From Emcibacter sp. (lineage in GTDB: Bacteria > Pseudomonadota > Alphaproteobacteria > Sphingomonadales > Emcibacteraceae): a stretch of DNA of 17,349 bases. Positions within the stretch are counted from its first letter, which is position 1. Every line of letters starts with the position of its first letter. The translations under genes were made by a program, and so were the position numbers. Location of the stretch: contig JALUWZ010000047.1 of the NCBI GenBank assembly GCA_027019205.1, positions 1 through 17,349 on the forward strand, read 5' to 3'. Below, piece by piece: positions 1 to 7,266 of this stretch. The notes beneath the pieces were generated by a model, which was given only the letters and a program-made list of their open reading frames with translations, searched no databases and had not been told where the DNA came from.

Positions 1-37
1 ACCCCCTGATGCGGCGGCAAACGTCCTAAAGGTCTCA

Positions 38-54
38 CGACCACAGAATGGTCA
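38..54. promoter_or_regulatory. Operator O1: CGACCA-N5-TGGTCA
   Basis: This is an inverted repeat of two 6-bp arms around 5 bp, with 11 of 12 arm bases matching TGACCA-N5-TGGTCA. It is one of five such sites in the window, all with the same spacing. The perfect half-site is on the right and continues into AT bases (TGGTCATATTA), as at most of the other sites. No gene starts to its right for over 1.8 kb on the plus strand. The likely target is therefore a leftward gene starting just outside the window. Confidence 0.7.
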
Positions 55-150
55 TATTAAGGCTTTTCCGGTAAAATTTGCCGTTTATTGCGCCCTTTTT
101 GTTATTTTTCACTGCCCTTACAGCCCGGTCTTTCCCTGTGCTTAAATTAT

Positions 151-182
151 TTATCCACTTATTGCAAATAATAATTATTATT
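151..182. other. DnaA-box-like word beside an AT-rich palindrome
   Basis: TTATCCACT at 151-159 differs from the DnaA-box consensus TTATCCACA only in its last base. Eight bases later lies the perfect 16-bp palindrome AATAATAATTATTATT (167-182), inside an almost pure A/T run that continues to about 190. With the tandem repeats that follow, the arrangement resembles a replication-origin layout. A single box and an AT run also arise by chance in AT-rich intergenic DNA, and no replication gene is seen in the window. Confidence 0.3.
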
Positions 183-216
183 ATTAATAGATTCTTGTAA
201 GTATTTAGAGTCGCTC

Positions 217-336
217 CGACTGGCCTGTATCCGACTGGCCTATATGCGACTGGCCTGTATCCGATTGACCTGTATGCAACTGGCCTGTATGCAACTGACC
301 TATATGCGACTGGCCTGTATCCGACTGACCTGTCTC
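217..336. repeat. Eight tandem copies of a 15-bp unit
   Basis: Eight head-to-tail units of exactly 15 bp have the consensus CGACTGGCCTGTATC. Variation is limited to a few columns: C/T and G/A changes give TGGCC or TGACC cores and TGTAT or TATAT, and the last base is C or G. The array ends inside the eighth unit (TGTCTC). It lies between the AT-rich segment and the 3' end of the VOC gene. It could be a protein-binding array, iteron-like repeats or a minisatellite. No reading frame through it has a credible start, so coding function is unlikely. Confidence 0.85.
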
Positions 337-392
337 TGTTTAAAAATATTCCGGACCTGTTAAAGGGGCTGCCTGCGGGTCATATTCGCCGT

Positions 393-875
393 CTACAGCC
401 GACAATTCACCTCGACATAAATACCATTCGGGTCAAAAAAGGAGAAGGTTGACAGCCGGATAACCCCCTCGCCGGAATGGGCCTTTACCGTCCATTCCAC
501 CGGCTCCGTCACCAGAGCCGCCCCTGCCGTCCGGGCCTTGTCATAAGTGGCCGGTATATTTTTGGCTTCGATGATAAGAATTGCATCACCAATACCGAGC
601 GTCCTGCGCCCCGGGGTGACCCGTTGCTTCGGCTCAAACCCCTGATATTCCATAAAGCCGATCATGCCGATAAACGGGTCATCCACTTTGAGAATAATGA
701 TTTTACCGATGGTCTGATCCGGCGCACAGGGCGGAAATCTTTTATCGACCGGGGTTTCATGATCGTAAAAACGCGCCCAGCCAAATATCTGCTGATAGAA
801 ATTCGCCGTCCTCTCGACATCACTGACGATAAAGCTGGTCCGGCGGAAAAGATTGCTGACCGTCTGTTCTGTCAT
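393..875 (-). CDS. VOC-fold (glyoxalase/dioxygenase superfamily) protein
   Basis: This 160-residue protein has the vicinal-oxygen-chelate pattern: an N-terminal strand with a V-S-D-V-E-x-T-x-x-F-Y signature (about residues 16-27) and a C-terminal FFDPNGIYVEVN segment whose Glu (about 155) sits at the usual metal-ligand position. The family contains lyases, isomerases, ring-cleaving dioxygenases and binding proteins, so the reaction is not known. The first ligand position, usually His in the opening strand, reads Thr/Ser (RRTSFIVSD), so metal binding may be altered or absent. The ATG shares its A with the TGA of the upstream beta-propeller gene (TGATG), indicating translational coupling in a two-gene leftward operon. 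Codons are confidently open and the length is typical of a single VOC module. A cytoplasmic helper in compound breakdown or sequestration is the best guess. Confidence 0.85.
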   Translation of the reverse strand: MTEQTVSNLFRRTSFIVSDVERTANFYQQIFGWARFYDHETPVDKRFPPCAPDQTIGKIIILKVDDPFIGMIGFMEYQGFEPKQRVTPGRRTLGIGDAILIIEAKNIPATYDKARTAGAALVTEPVEWTVKAHSGEGVIRLSTFSFFDPNGIYVEVNCRL

Positions 876-1792
876 CAGCTGATTTCCGCAATCGACGCCA
901 GCCGGTAGGTCAGTCCGGTATCCGTGGCCTTGAGGATATCCCCGGTGGCCAGGTCACGTTCTTCCAGCCGCCCGGTAAAGAAATTGGCGATGAAGAAGCT
1001 GTCACCGGCGACCGAAATCCGCACAGCGGACCAGCCGCGATCACAGGGGATATCATATTCTTTTATGACCTCTCCCGTCGGGGAATATAGCGCCGCCCCG
1101 GTCACGGTTGCGAGCAATATCCGGCCATCCGCCGTCATCGCAAGACCGGATGTCGATTTCTCCCCGTCTGCGGCAAGAGTAAATAAATCGTCAAGCTGCT
1201 GCCCCCCCGCAAGATCATACTGCATGATCCGCTTGCCGGTTTCGGAAATATATACCGCCCTGCTTCCCCCGTCAGCCAGCGCCATATTTGTCACCCCGTG
1301 AAAGCCGAATTTTCCCGGATCATGCTCCGCAGCAAAATGCTGCAACAAGCTGCCATCCGCAGCAAATTTATATATTTCCCCGCCGCCGAGAAAAGGAAAT
1401 TTATCGCCCTTGATATGCTCGCCAATGACAATGGCCCCGTCGGGAGCCGCCGCCATAACCCCGAAAGGCTTGCCCTGCATATCAGGGAATGAGGGCAGCA
1501 TGTCCCCGGCCCGCGAAAACCGCTTGACAGTCTGGCTTGAAACATCGCTGACCAGAAGGGTCCGGGACAGCGGGCAATATTCCAGCCCGATCACCAGCCC
1601 CTCCTCTCCGGTCCATAACGCCCCTTTGGCATTAAGCTCCCGGTCAAAGACCAGCACCCGCCCGGCACCGGAATTGCGCCTGATATCAACCTCGCCAACG
1701 GAATAGCTCGCCGCGATACAGATATCCCCGTCCTCAAGGGTTACCGGCTTTTTGTTATCCGGGGTAAATTTTTCCGAAATGGTCAAAGACAT
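875..1792 (-). CDS. SMP-30/NHL-like beta-propeller protein
   Basis: This is a protein of 305 residues when started at the ATG at 1792. That start has a clear AGGAG about 8 bases upstream. An in-frame start at 1888 would place the operator at 1882-1898 across the start of the gene and adds an atypical basic leader, so I reject it. Repeating motifs such as D-G-x-I-x-(I/L)-x at several points (APDGAIVIGE, TADGRILLATV) and alternating hydrophobic strands suggest a six-bladed propeller of the SMP-30/gluconolactonase or strictosidine-synthase-like type. Members often hydrolyse lactones or bind small molecules, but I cannot place the metal ligands, so catalysis is unproven. No signal peptide is apparent. 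It is the first gene of an operon with the VOC gene and divergent from the IclR-type regulator, so it is probably a direct target. Confidence 0.75.
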   Translation of the reverse strand: MSLTISEKFTPDNKKPVTLEDGDICIAASYSVGEVDIRRNSGAGRVLVFDRELNAKGALWTGEEGLVIGLEYCPLSRTLLVSDVSSQTVKRFSRAGDMLPSFPDMQGKPFGVMAAAPDGAIVIGEHIKGDKFPFLGGGEIYKFAADGSLLQHFAAEHDPGKFGFHGVTNMALADGGSRAVYISETGKRIMQYDLAGGQQLDDLFTLAADGEKSTSGLAMTADGRILLATVTGAALYSPTGEVIKEYDIPCDRGWSAVRISVAGDSFFIANFFTGRLEERDLATGDILKATDTGLTYRLASIAEIS

Positions 1793-1881
1793 AGCTTTTC
1801 TCCTGAAACTGCCTGATCTGGCCTGAATTACCCCGATGATACTCCCGATTATCCCCCGGCGGCAGAGGGTGATAATTGCAG

Positions 1882-1898
1882 TGACCACTCTATGGTCA
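1882..1898. promoter_or_regulatory. Operator O2: TGACCA-N5-TGGTCA (perfect)
   Basis: This is the only one of the five sites with both 6-bp arms perfect. It sits in the divergent region between the beta-propeller gene and the IclR-type regulator, 65 bases before the regulator's ATG and 89 bases before the ATG at 1792. IclR-family regulators commonly bind palindromes of about 15-17 bp and often control their own divergent promoter. This site is therefore the natural candidate for autoregulation and for control of the leftward pair. Confidence 0.75.
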
Positions 1899-1906
1899 TT
1901 AATATG

Positions 1907-1923
1907 TTTAATATAACATTAAA
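1907..1923. repeat. AT-rich inverted repeat TTTAAT-N5-ATTAAA
   Basis: This is a second 17-bp inverted repeat with the same 6-5-6 geometry as the adjacent operator, centred 25 bp away from it, but with AT arms. It overlaps the predicted -35 region of the regulator gene. Its significance is uncertain because local base composition is strongly AT and short AT palindromes are easy to find there. Confidence 0.35.
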
Positions 1924-1937
1924 ATAGTGTATATATT
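1908..1937 (+). promoter_or_regulatory. Predicted promoter of the IclR-type gene
   Basis: A TTAATA -35-like hexamer (1908-1913) and a TATATT -10-like hexamer (1932-1937) are separated by 18 bp. Transcription would start near 1944, and a GGAG at 1953-1956 sits 7 bases before the ATG at 1964. The -35 match is modest. Operator O2 lies about 10-25 bp upstream of the -35. Confidence 0.4.
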
Positions 1938-1963
1938 AAATTACAGCGATACGGAGTATCATA

Positions 1964-2749
1964 ATGCATACCATTCGATCATTACATCGCGGGTTGATTG
2001 CGCTGGAAATCCTTAACAGCCGCAAGGCGATGACCGTTGCGGAAATGGCCCGCGAAATCGGTCTGCCGAGAACCACGACCTTCCGCATTCTGGAAAATCT
2101 GGTATCCTTCGGCTATCTGACCCGCAGTGACCGGAAGGGCCGTTACAGCCTGACTATCCGGGTGAGGAATCTGGCGTCCGGGTTCAATGAGGATGCCTGG
2201 CTGAGCGAGGTTGTCAAGCCGCTGACCATCGAGCTTGCCAAGATTGTCATCTGGCCGGTTTCCATCGTCACCCCGCGCAATGTTCGTATGTCCCTGCGCT
2301 TTACCACCGATTCGGAAAGCCCGCTGTCGCTTGATTATTATAATGAGGGGTTGCGGCTACCCATCCTGTCGACGGCGTCGGGCCATGTCTATCTGGCCTA
2401 TTGCAGCCAGACCGAGCGCGAGATTGTCCTTTCCGCACTGTGTCATGAAAAGCCGGATATTACCAACCAGCTCGCCAGAAGCCCTGACATCATCGCCAGG
2501 CTGATCGAAACCACCCGCAAAAACGGTTATGCCATCAATATCCGCTCGCCCAGAACCCATGAGCCGGGCAAGACCAACACCATCGCCCTGCCGATTATGC
2601 GCGGCGGGCATTTTCTTGCCGCCGTTGCCATGCGCTATATCACCGTTGCCATGACCACATCCGAATTGAAAGAGCGCTATCTGCCGACATTGATAGAACT
2701 GCGCGACCGGATGGAAGAGGAGCTGGAGGCCCTCACCATTCAACCATAA
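1964..2749 (+). CDS. IclR-family transcriptional regulator, MhpR-like
   Basis: This 261-residue DNA-binding regulator has an N-terminal winged helix (about 1-62) with a typical IclR recognition helix, LPRTTTFRILENL (34-46). It is followed by the GAF-like effector domain (about 75-255). Several segments resemble, from memory, E. coli MhpR, the activator of phenylpropionate breakdown: the R-S-L-x-R-G-L opening, the E-D-A-W-L-S and I-W-P-V stretch, R-L-P-I-L-x-T-A-S-G and the late A-M-T region. That points to an aromatic or similar small-acid effector. The ATG has a GGAG 7 bases upstream. It is divergent from the beta-propeller pair and overlooked by a perfect TGACCA-N5-TGGTCA palindrome that recurs at four other sites. 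I infer it is the local regulator of the whole cluster. Activator or repressor action cannot be decided. Confidence 0.92.
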   Translation: MHTIRSLHRGLIALEILNSRKAMTVAEMAREIGLPRTTTFRILENLVSFGYLTRSDRKGRYSLTIRVRNLASGFNEDAWLSEVVKPLTIELAKIVIWPVSIVTPRNVRMSLRFTTDSESPLSLDYYNEGLRLPILSTASGHVYLAYCSQTEREIVLSALCHEKPDITNQLARSPDIIARLIETTRKNGYAINIRSPRTHEPGKTNTIALPIMRGGHFLAAVAMRYITVAMTTSELKERYLPTLIELRDRMEEELEALTIQP

Positions 2750-2775
2750 CCGGACAAAGACAGGTTATCCCGGTT
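2746..2775. terminator. Weak convergent hairpin at the regulator/RND junction
   Basis: The two convergent genes end 15 bases apart. ATAACC (2746-2751) pairs with GGTTAT (2763-2768), a pair that contains both stop codons. Alternatively AACCGG (2748-2753) pairs with CCGGTT (2770-2775). Neither hairpin has a T tract, so any termination would be weak or factor-dependent. Confidence 0.3.
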
Positions 2776-5700
2776 CATGCCCGGACCGTGAAATTTTACT
2801 TTTGAGCCGCCCTTTGAGGCCTTTGAACCAGACCTTGAAACTGTCCAGCACCAAATACAGACTTGGCACCAGTATCAGGGTGACGAACAGTGACATCAAA
2901 ACCCCGAAAGCCAGCGAGAGCGCCATCGGAATGAGGAACTGTGCCTGCTTGCTTTTCTGGGCCATAATCGGCGCAAGACCGATAAAGGTGGTCAGGGTGG
3001 TCAGCAGAATGGGCCTGAGTCGGCTGGCTGCGGCAATTCTGACCGCATCAATCGCCTTTTCCCCCCGGTCATATAACTGGTTGATATAATCGATCAGCAC
3101 CAGATTGTCATTGACCACAACCCCGGCGGTCGCCACGACCCCGAGGAAGGAAAACATCGAGAAAGGCAGCCCGAAGAACATATGACCCAGAACAGAGCCA
3201 AGATAGCCAAAGGGAATGGCCGTCATCACCAGCATCGGCTGGGAATAGGATTTGAAGGCAACGGCAATCAGACCATAGATTGCCAGCAGCGCCATGGCGG
3301 TATTGCGGAGCAGTCCCTGCCGGAAGGTTTTTATTTCCTTCTGGTCGCCCTGTAACAGAAATTCCAGATCAGGATATTGCGCCTGCAATTTCGGGATCAT
3401 TTCCTTTTCAACCTTGCGAATAACTTCCTGGGCATTGGTTACCTTGCTGTCCACATCCCCGGTTACTTCCACAACCCGCTTGCGGTTAAGGCGGCGGATT
3501 TCCGTTGCCCCCTGCCGGAAATGGACTTTTGCCACGGTTTCGAACGGCACCTCGGCCCCCTTCGGCGTGCGGATCCGCATGGATTTCAGCGTATCCACAG
3601 TCTCCCGCGATTTCCGGGGATAGCGGATCATCACCTTGACATCATCCTTGCCGCGCGGGATGCGCTGGGCTTCCGCTCCGTAAAAAGCCTGACGGGCCTG
3701 ATTGGCGAGGTCCCGGGTGGTGACGCCAAGATTTTCTGCCGCGCTCTTCAGGTCAAGAACCATTTCCTGCCGGGCGGATTGCATGGTGTCGGCGACATCA
3801 ATAACCCCGGAAAACTGCCTGAGATAGCCTTCCAGATCTTTCGTTGCCTGTTTCAGGGTATCCCGGTTATTGCTGGCCAGCACAAAACTCAGGGGTTTGT
3901 CCTGCTGTCTGAGCTGATATCTTAAATCTATCTCCTTGGTGTCGGGCAGGTCCCCCATCAGCTTGCGCCACTTGCGCGAGACATCCATGATATCAACCTT
4001 GCGCTTCTCTGCCGAAACAAGATCAACAATCACCTGAATCTTGTTGCCCTTGACGAAAGTCTGAATATTCTTGACCGGGTTGATCCCGCCGTCTTTTTTT
4101 GCCTGCCGGGAATAGGATTCCGATAGCAGCCGGGCGGCATGCTCGACCTGTCTCATCACTTTTTCCGCCCGCTCAAAGGCAATCCCGTCGGTCAGCACGA
4201 CATCGGCAATAATATAGTCATTGGGAATCATCGGAAAGAAATTCTGCCTGAGCCACCCCCCCTGCACCAGGGCAAACAACACCAGCCATATGGTAATAAA
4301 AATTGATATGGTCAGATAACGCCGCTCAAGGGATTTTTGCAGAAACGGGATGTAAAACCTGGTCGTAAATCTTTTTAACGCCCCCGAAACAGCCAGACGA
4401 ACGGCCCGCAATTTCCGGGTAACAAGTGTTTTCGGGCTGCTGGTCGGCTTCATATGGGCCAGATGGGACGGCAGAATATAAAAGGCCTCGATCAGGGAGA
4501 AACTCAGGGCCAGAATGACCACAATCGGCAACGGCCGCATCACCGCCGCCGCAAGGCCGTCAAGAAACAATATTGGCGAGAAGGCAATCATTGTTGTCAG
4601 CCCGGCGAGAAATACCGGCTTGGCCACCGCGACGGTGCCCCGGGTGGAGGCCTCAAGCCCGTGATGCCCCTCCTCCTGGGTACTCAATACGCTTTCACCG
4701 ATGACAATGGCGTCATCAACCACAATGCCCAGCACCAGAATGAAGGCAAATAATGTCAGCATATTCATCGACACATCCATCAACGGCAGCAGCCACAAGG
4801 CCCCCATAAAGGAAGTGAGAATACCGCTGCACACCCAGAAGGCAATCGCCGGACGCAGGAAAAGCATCAATAAGGAGAAAACCAGTATCAGCCCGCCTAT
4901 GCCGTTGGAGAGCAGAAGATGAACCCGGTCCTGAAAAGTTTTGGACAGATCAAGCCACGATACCAGCGAAACTCCCGCCGGTAAAAACGACTTGCTTTTT
5001 TTGACATAATCCCGGACTTCTTTTGTCACCGCCACCACATCGGGGGCAGTGGTCAGCAACACATCGATCAGGATGGCCGGTTTGTTGTTAAACCGCGCCA
5101 GAACCCGATCTTCCTCGAAACCATCAACCACATGGGCGACATCACCAAGCAGAACCCGGGTCCCGTCGAGCTTTTTAACCAGGGTGATTTTCTCAAAATC
5201 CGGGGCTTTATAAGCCTGGGCATATGTCCGCAGGGTTATATTGCCAGCCTTGGCCCTGATCACCCCGGCTGGCAGATTTATGGATGAACGGCGCACCGCT
5301 TCGACCACCGCATCAAAGGTCAGGCCATAGCGTCTGAGGGCGACCTCGGACACCTCGATCCCGACCTCATAACGCCGGTCCCCCTTCATTTCGGCAAAAT
5401 CCACCCCGGGCAGGGCGGCCAGATCGTCGCGGACTTTCTGGGCAATTATCTTCAGGGATTTTTCATCAGTATCCGACAATACCGCCACCTGAATAACCCG
5501 GGAGCGGAATTTAATCAGCCGGACTGTGGGCCGCTCGCTCTGCTTGGGAAAGGTATTGATGCCGTCCACCTGCACCTTGATCTCATTCAGGACTTTCTGC
5601 AGGTCATAGCCGGTCAAAACTTCCGCTGTAACGGTTCCAAGTCCCTGCGATGCCACGGAATGAATATTGACAATGCCTTCTATCTCGTGAATGGCCTCTT

Positions 5701-5905
5701 CTATACGGATACATATGCGGTCCTCGACCTCTTCCGGGTCAGCACCAAGATAAACCACCGAAACCTGAATCATCTTTGACGGCATGGTCGGCATGATTTC
5801 CCGGTTGAAGGTCGGCAGGCTGAGCAGCCCGCCGATGATAATGGAAATCATCAACAGATTGGCGGCAACAGAATTTCTGGCAAACCAGTTTATCAGACCG
5901 TTCAT
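2765..5905 (-). CDS. RND efflux transporter, inner-membrane permease
   Basis: This is a 1046-residue proton-driven permease of the AcrB/HAE superfamily, the usual length. It has one N-terminal membrane helix (about 11-30), a large periplasmic porter loop, a membrane block from about 335, a second loop, and a final membrane block (about 870-1030). The proton-relay pair in the fourth helix is intact (D397-D398 in VDDAIVIGES). The tenth-helix lysine of AcrB is not seen: the matching region reads GVVVNDN (N932-D933), as in some other RND branches. Its ATG overlaps the adaptor stop by four bases (ATGA), so the two are co-translated and form the inner part of a tripartite pump. No outer-membrane TolC-like gene is in the window, so a channel encoded elsewhere must be shared. 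Drug specificity cannot be predicted. Expression is probably set by the operator at 7217-7233. Confidence 0.95.
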   Translation of the reverse strand: MNGLINWFARNSVAANLLMISIIIGGLLSLPTFNREIMPTMPSKMIQVSVVYLGADPEEVEDRICIRIEEAIHEIEGIVNIHSVASQGLGTVTAEVLTGYDLQKVLNEIKVQVDGINTFPKQSERPTVRLIKFRSRVIQVAVLSDTDEKSLKIIAQKVRDDLAALPGVDFAEMKGDRRYEVGIEVSEVALRRYGLTFDAVVEAVRRSSINLPAGVIRAKAGNITLRTYAQAYKAPDFEKITLVKKLDGTRVLLGDVAHVVDGFEEDRVLARFNNKPAILIDVLLTTAPDVVAVTKEVRDYVKKSKSFLPAGVSLVSWLDLSKTFQDRVHLLLSNGIGGLILVFSLLMLFLRPAIAFWVCSGILTSFMGALWLLPLMDVSMNMLTLFAFILVLGIVVDDAIVIGESVLSTQEEGHHGLEASTRGTVAVAKPVFLAGLTTMIAFSPILFLDGLAAAVMRPLPIVVILALSFSLIEAFYILPSHLAHMKPTSSPKTLVTRKLRAVRLAVSGALKRFTTRFYIPFLQKSLERRYLTISIFITIWLVLFALVQGGWLRQNFFPMIPNDYIIADVVLTDGIAFERAEKVMRQVEHAARLLSESYSRQAKKDGGINPVKNIQTFVKGNKIQVIVDLVSAEKRKVDIMDVSRKWRKLMGDLPDTKEIDLRYQLRQQDKPLSFVLASNNRDTLKQATKDLEGYLRQFSGVIDVADTMQSARQEMVLDLKSAAENLGVTTRDLANQARQAFYGAEAQRIPRGKDDVKVMIRYPRKSRETVDTLKSMRIRTPKGAEVPFETVAKVHFRQGATEIRRLNRKRVVEVTGDVDSKVTNAQEVIRKVEKEMIPKLQAQYPDLEFLLQGDQKEIKTFRQGLLRNTAMALLAIYGLIAVAFKSYSQPMLVMTAIPFGYLGSVLGHMFFGLPFSMFSFLGVVATAGVVVNDNLVLIDYINQLYDRGEKAIDAVRIAAASRLRPILLTTLTTFIGLAPIMAQKSKQAQFLIPMALSLAFGVLMSLFVTLILVPSLYLVLDSFKVWFKGLKGRLKSKISRSGHEPG

Positions 5906-7104
5906 GGCTTGCTTTCCCCGTCGGCACCGGAATCAAGCTGCCATTTCACTTTTGTCCCCACGACCAGGACTTCCAGTGGCGAGATGTTAACCCGTTCGCC
6001 TTCCTTCAGGCCCCGGACAACAATCTCATCCGGGGTGGAATGAACAACCTCGACCTTTCTGGTCCGCAATTCATCATTCTTGTCAACGATTACCACTTCA
6101 TCCTGATTACGCAGCGCCGACCGGGGCAGCAGGAAGACATCGTCTATTTTCTTGCCGGGAATCTCTGCCTCGACAAACAGGCCATTCAGCAACGGCGCCC
6201 CGCCGGGCGTAACCTGATAGGGATTTCGGACCTCAACAATGACGCTCAGTACCCGGCTGTTGATATCAACAGACCCTGCCGTCCGGACAAGAGTGCCAAT
6301 CCAGTTCCGCCGTTTGCCGCCCACATTGGCATGCAGGAAAACTTTCAGATCCTCCATACCGGAGGCCCCGCCGCCATAGAGCGGACTCATATCCACTTCG
6401 CCCAGCTCGCGCTCGGTAAGCGGCAGGGAAATTTCGGCTATATCCGTGGAATATAATTGTGCAAGATTGGTTCCCAGCGTGACATACTGCCCGATATCAA
6501 CATTTTTCTTTTCGACCCGGCCATTAAAAGGTGCCTTGACCGTGGTCCTTTCCAGGTCAAGCAAGGCCCGGTCGAGATCGGCTCTGGCCGAGGATAATTT
6601 TGCCCGCGCCTTGGCCATTTGCGGCTCGCGCAGGACCAGCGAACTGGCCTTTTTTCCCGTACCCAGTTCTTCCCATTCACTCCTGGCGAGGCCCGCTTCC
6701 GCCTGCTCAAGGGCAAGCGAATTTTCGGCATCGGCGACACTTGCCCGCGCCCGTGCAACAGCAAACTGATAATTCCGGGGATCAATCCTGATCAAGGCAT
6801 CACCGGCCTTGAACATACCGCCATCGGCAAAGGATGACGCGACCCAAATGATTTTCCCCGCAACCTCGGGGACCAGATCTATCTGCTGCTTGGCCTTGAC
6901 GGTGCCCTGGGCATGAATGACCGGTTGAAAGGATGTTTTCCTTGCGATAATACCCCTTATGGTCGCCAGCTTCTTTTCCGGCACGACGATTGCGGCCTCG
7001 GGCCGGGAGTTACGAATAATACTGCTGACAATAATACCCGCTGCCAGGACAAGGACTGGCAGTGCCCAACCGAGATATTTTTTTACCTGATTTCTTTTCA
7101 TCAT
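5902..7104 (-). CDS. RND periplasmic adaptor (membrane fusion protein, HlyD/AcrA type)
   Basis: This protein, of about 400 residues, has a short basic N-terminus followed by one membrane-anchor helix (YLGWALPVLVLAAGIIVSSI). A lipoyl-like strand pair (TIRGIIARKTSFQPVIHAQG and the APFNGRVEKKNVDIGQYV half) flanks a helical hairpin rich in Ala/Glu (ARARASVADAENSLALEQAE onward). Beta-barrel and membrane-proximal domains complete the protein. It would link the inner-membrane permease encoded just downstream to an outer-membrane channel. The start is uncertain. Two adjacent ATGs (7104 and 7101) precede the anchor but lack a strong Shine-Dalgarno. A TTG pair at 7143/7140 follows an AGGA and would add 12-13 residues. 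The four-base overlap with the permease shows a tight operon. The operator O3 and a leader hairpin lie upstream. Confidence 0.92.
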   Translation of the reverse strand: MMKRNQVKKYLGWALPVLVLAAGIIVSSIIRNSRPEAAIVVPEKKLATIRGIIARKTSFQPVIHAQGTVKAKQQIDLVPEVAGKIIWVASSFADGGMFKAGDALIRIDPRNYQFAVARARASVADAENSLALEQAEAGLARSEWEELGTGKKASSLVLREPQMAKARAKLSSARADLDRALLDLERTTVKAPFNGRVEKKNVDIGQYVTLGTNLAQLYSTDIAEISLPLTERELGEVDMSPLYGGGASGMEDLKVFLHANVGGKRRNWIGTLVRTAGSVDINSRVLSVIVEVRNPYQVTPGGAPLLNGLFVEAEIPGKKIDDVFLLPRSALRNQDEVVIVDKNDELRTRKVEVVHSTPDEIVVRGLKEGERVNISPLEVLVVGTKVKWQLDSGADGESKP

Positions 7105-7160
7105 GTTTCTTTTTTTATTATTCTCAAAAATTTTCGTCAACAAGATGTCCTGTTTACCCC

Positions 7161-7183
7161 GACGCCATTATCCAATAGGCGTC
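7161..7183 (-). repeat. Leader hairpin GACGCC-N11-GGCGTC
   Basis: This is a perfect 6-bp inverted repeat between operator O3 and the adaptor start. In the leftward transcript it would form a small hairpin 18-60 bases before the candidate start codons. It may be an mRNA structure or another protein site. No T tract follows, so it is not a standard terminator. Confidence 0.4.
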
Positions 7184-7216
7184 AAAAGACCTTTCCCCAA
7201 GATTTTTTTCCAATAA

Positions 7217-7233
7217 TGACCATATGATGGTCG
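7217..7233. promoter_or_regulatory. Operator O3: TGACCA-N5-TGGTCG
   Basis: The site matches the palindrome TGACCA-N5-TGGTCA in 11 of 12 arm bases. It lies between the end of the MFS exporter (7267) and the start of the adaptor/RND operon, 113 bases before the ATG at 7104. The perfect half-site reads leftward as TGGTCATTATT, towards the operon it faces. This supports regulation of the pump by the same protein that governs the other sites. Confidence 0.75.
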
Positions 7234-7235
7234 GT

Positions 7236-7264
7236 TTGCGCCGACCCTGAAGTCACGGGCGCAA
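7236..7264 (-). terminator. Hairpin after the MFS exporter: TTGCGCC/GGCGCAA
   Basis: Perfect 7-bp arms (7236-7242 and 7258-7264) begin three bases beyond the MFS stop codon. A small inner GAC/GTC pairing is also possible. Reading leftward there is no T run after the hairpin, so it would act as a weak or Rho-assisted terminator. It sits directly against operator O3. Confidence 0.4.
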
Positions 7265-7266
7265 TA

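Larger units (their letters stand above)
1..392. other. Gene-poor left flank
   Basis: No convincing coding region lies between the window edge and the stop codon of the VOC gene at 393. The stretch holds an operator-like palindrome near the edge, an AT-rich segment around 141-190 with a DnaA-box-like word, and a block of 15-bp tandem repeats, each listed separately. One repeat frame is open from an ATG at 244 to a TAA at 361-363 (39 codons), but it has no ribosome binding site and is a by-product of the repeat length being a multiple of three. Confidence 0.7.

Noticed and set aside
244..363. 39-codon open frame through the 15-bp repeats (Cys-rich repeating peptide)
   Set aside because: It has no ribosome binding site. 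The frame stays open only because the repeat length is divisible by three.
1793..1888. N-terminal extension of the beta-propeller protein to 1888
   Set aside because: The extension would cover operator O2, is unusually basic, and the ATG at 1792 has a strong AGGAG.
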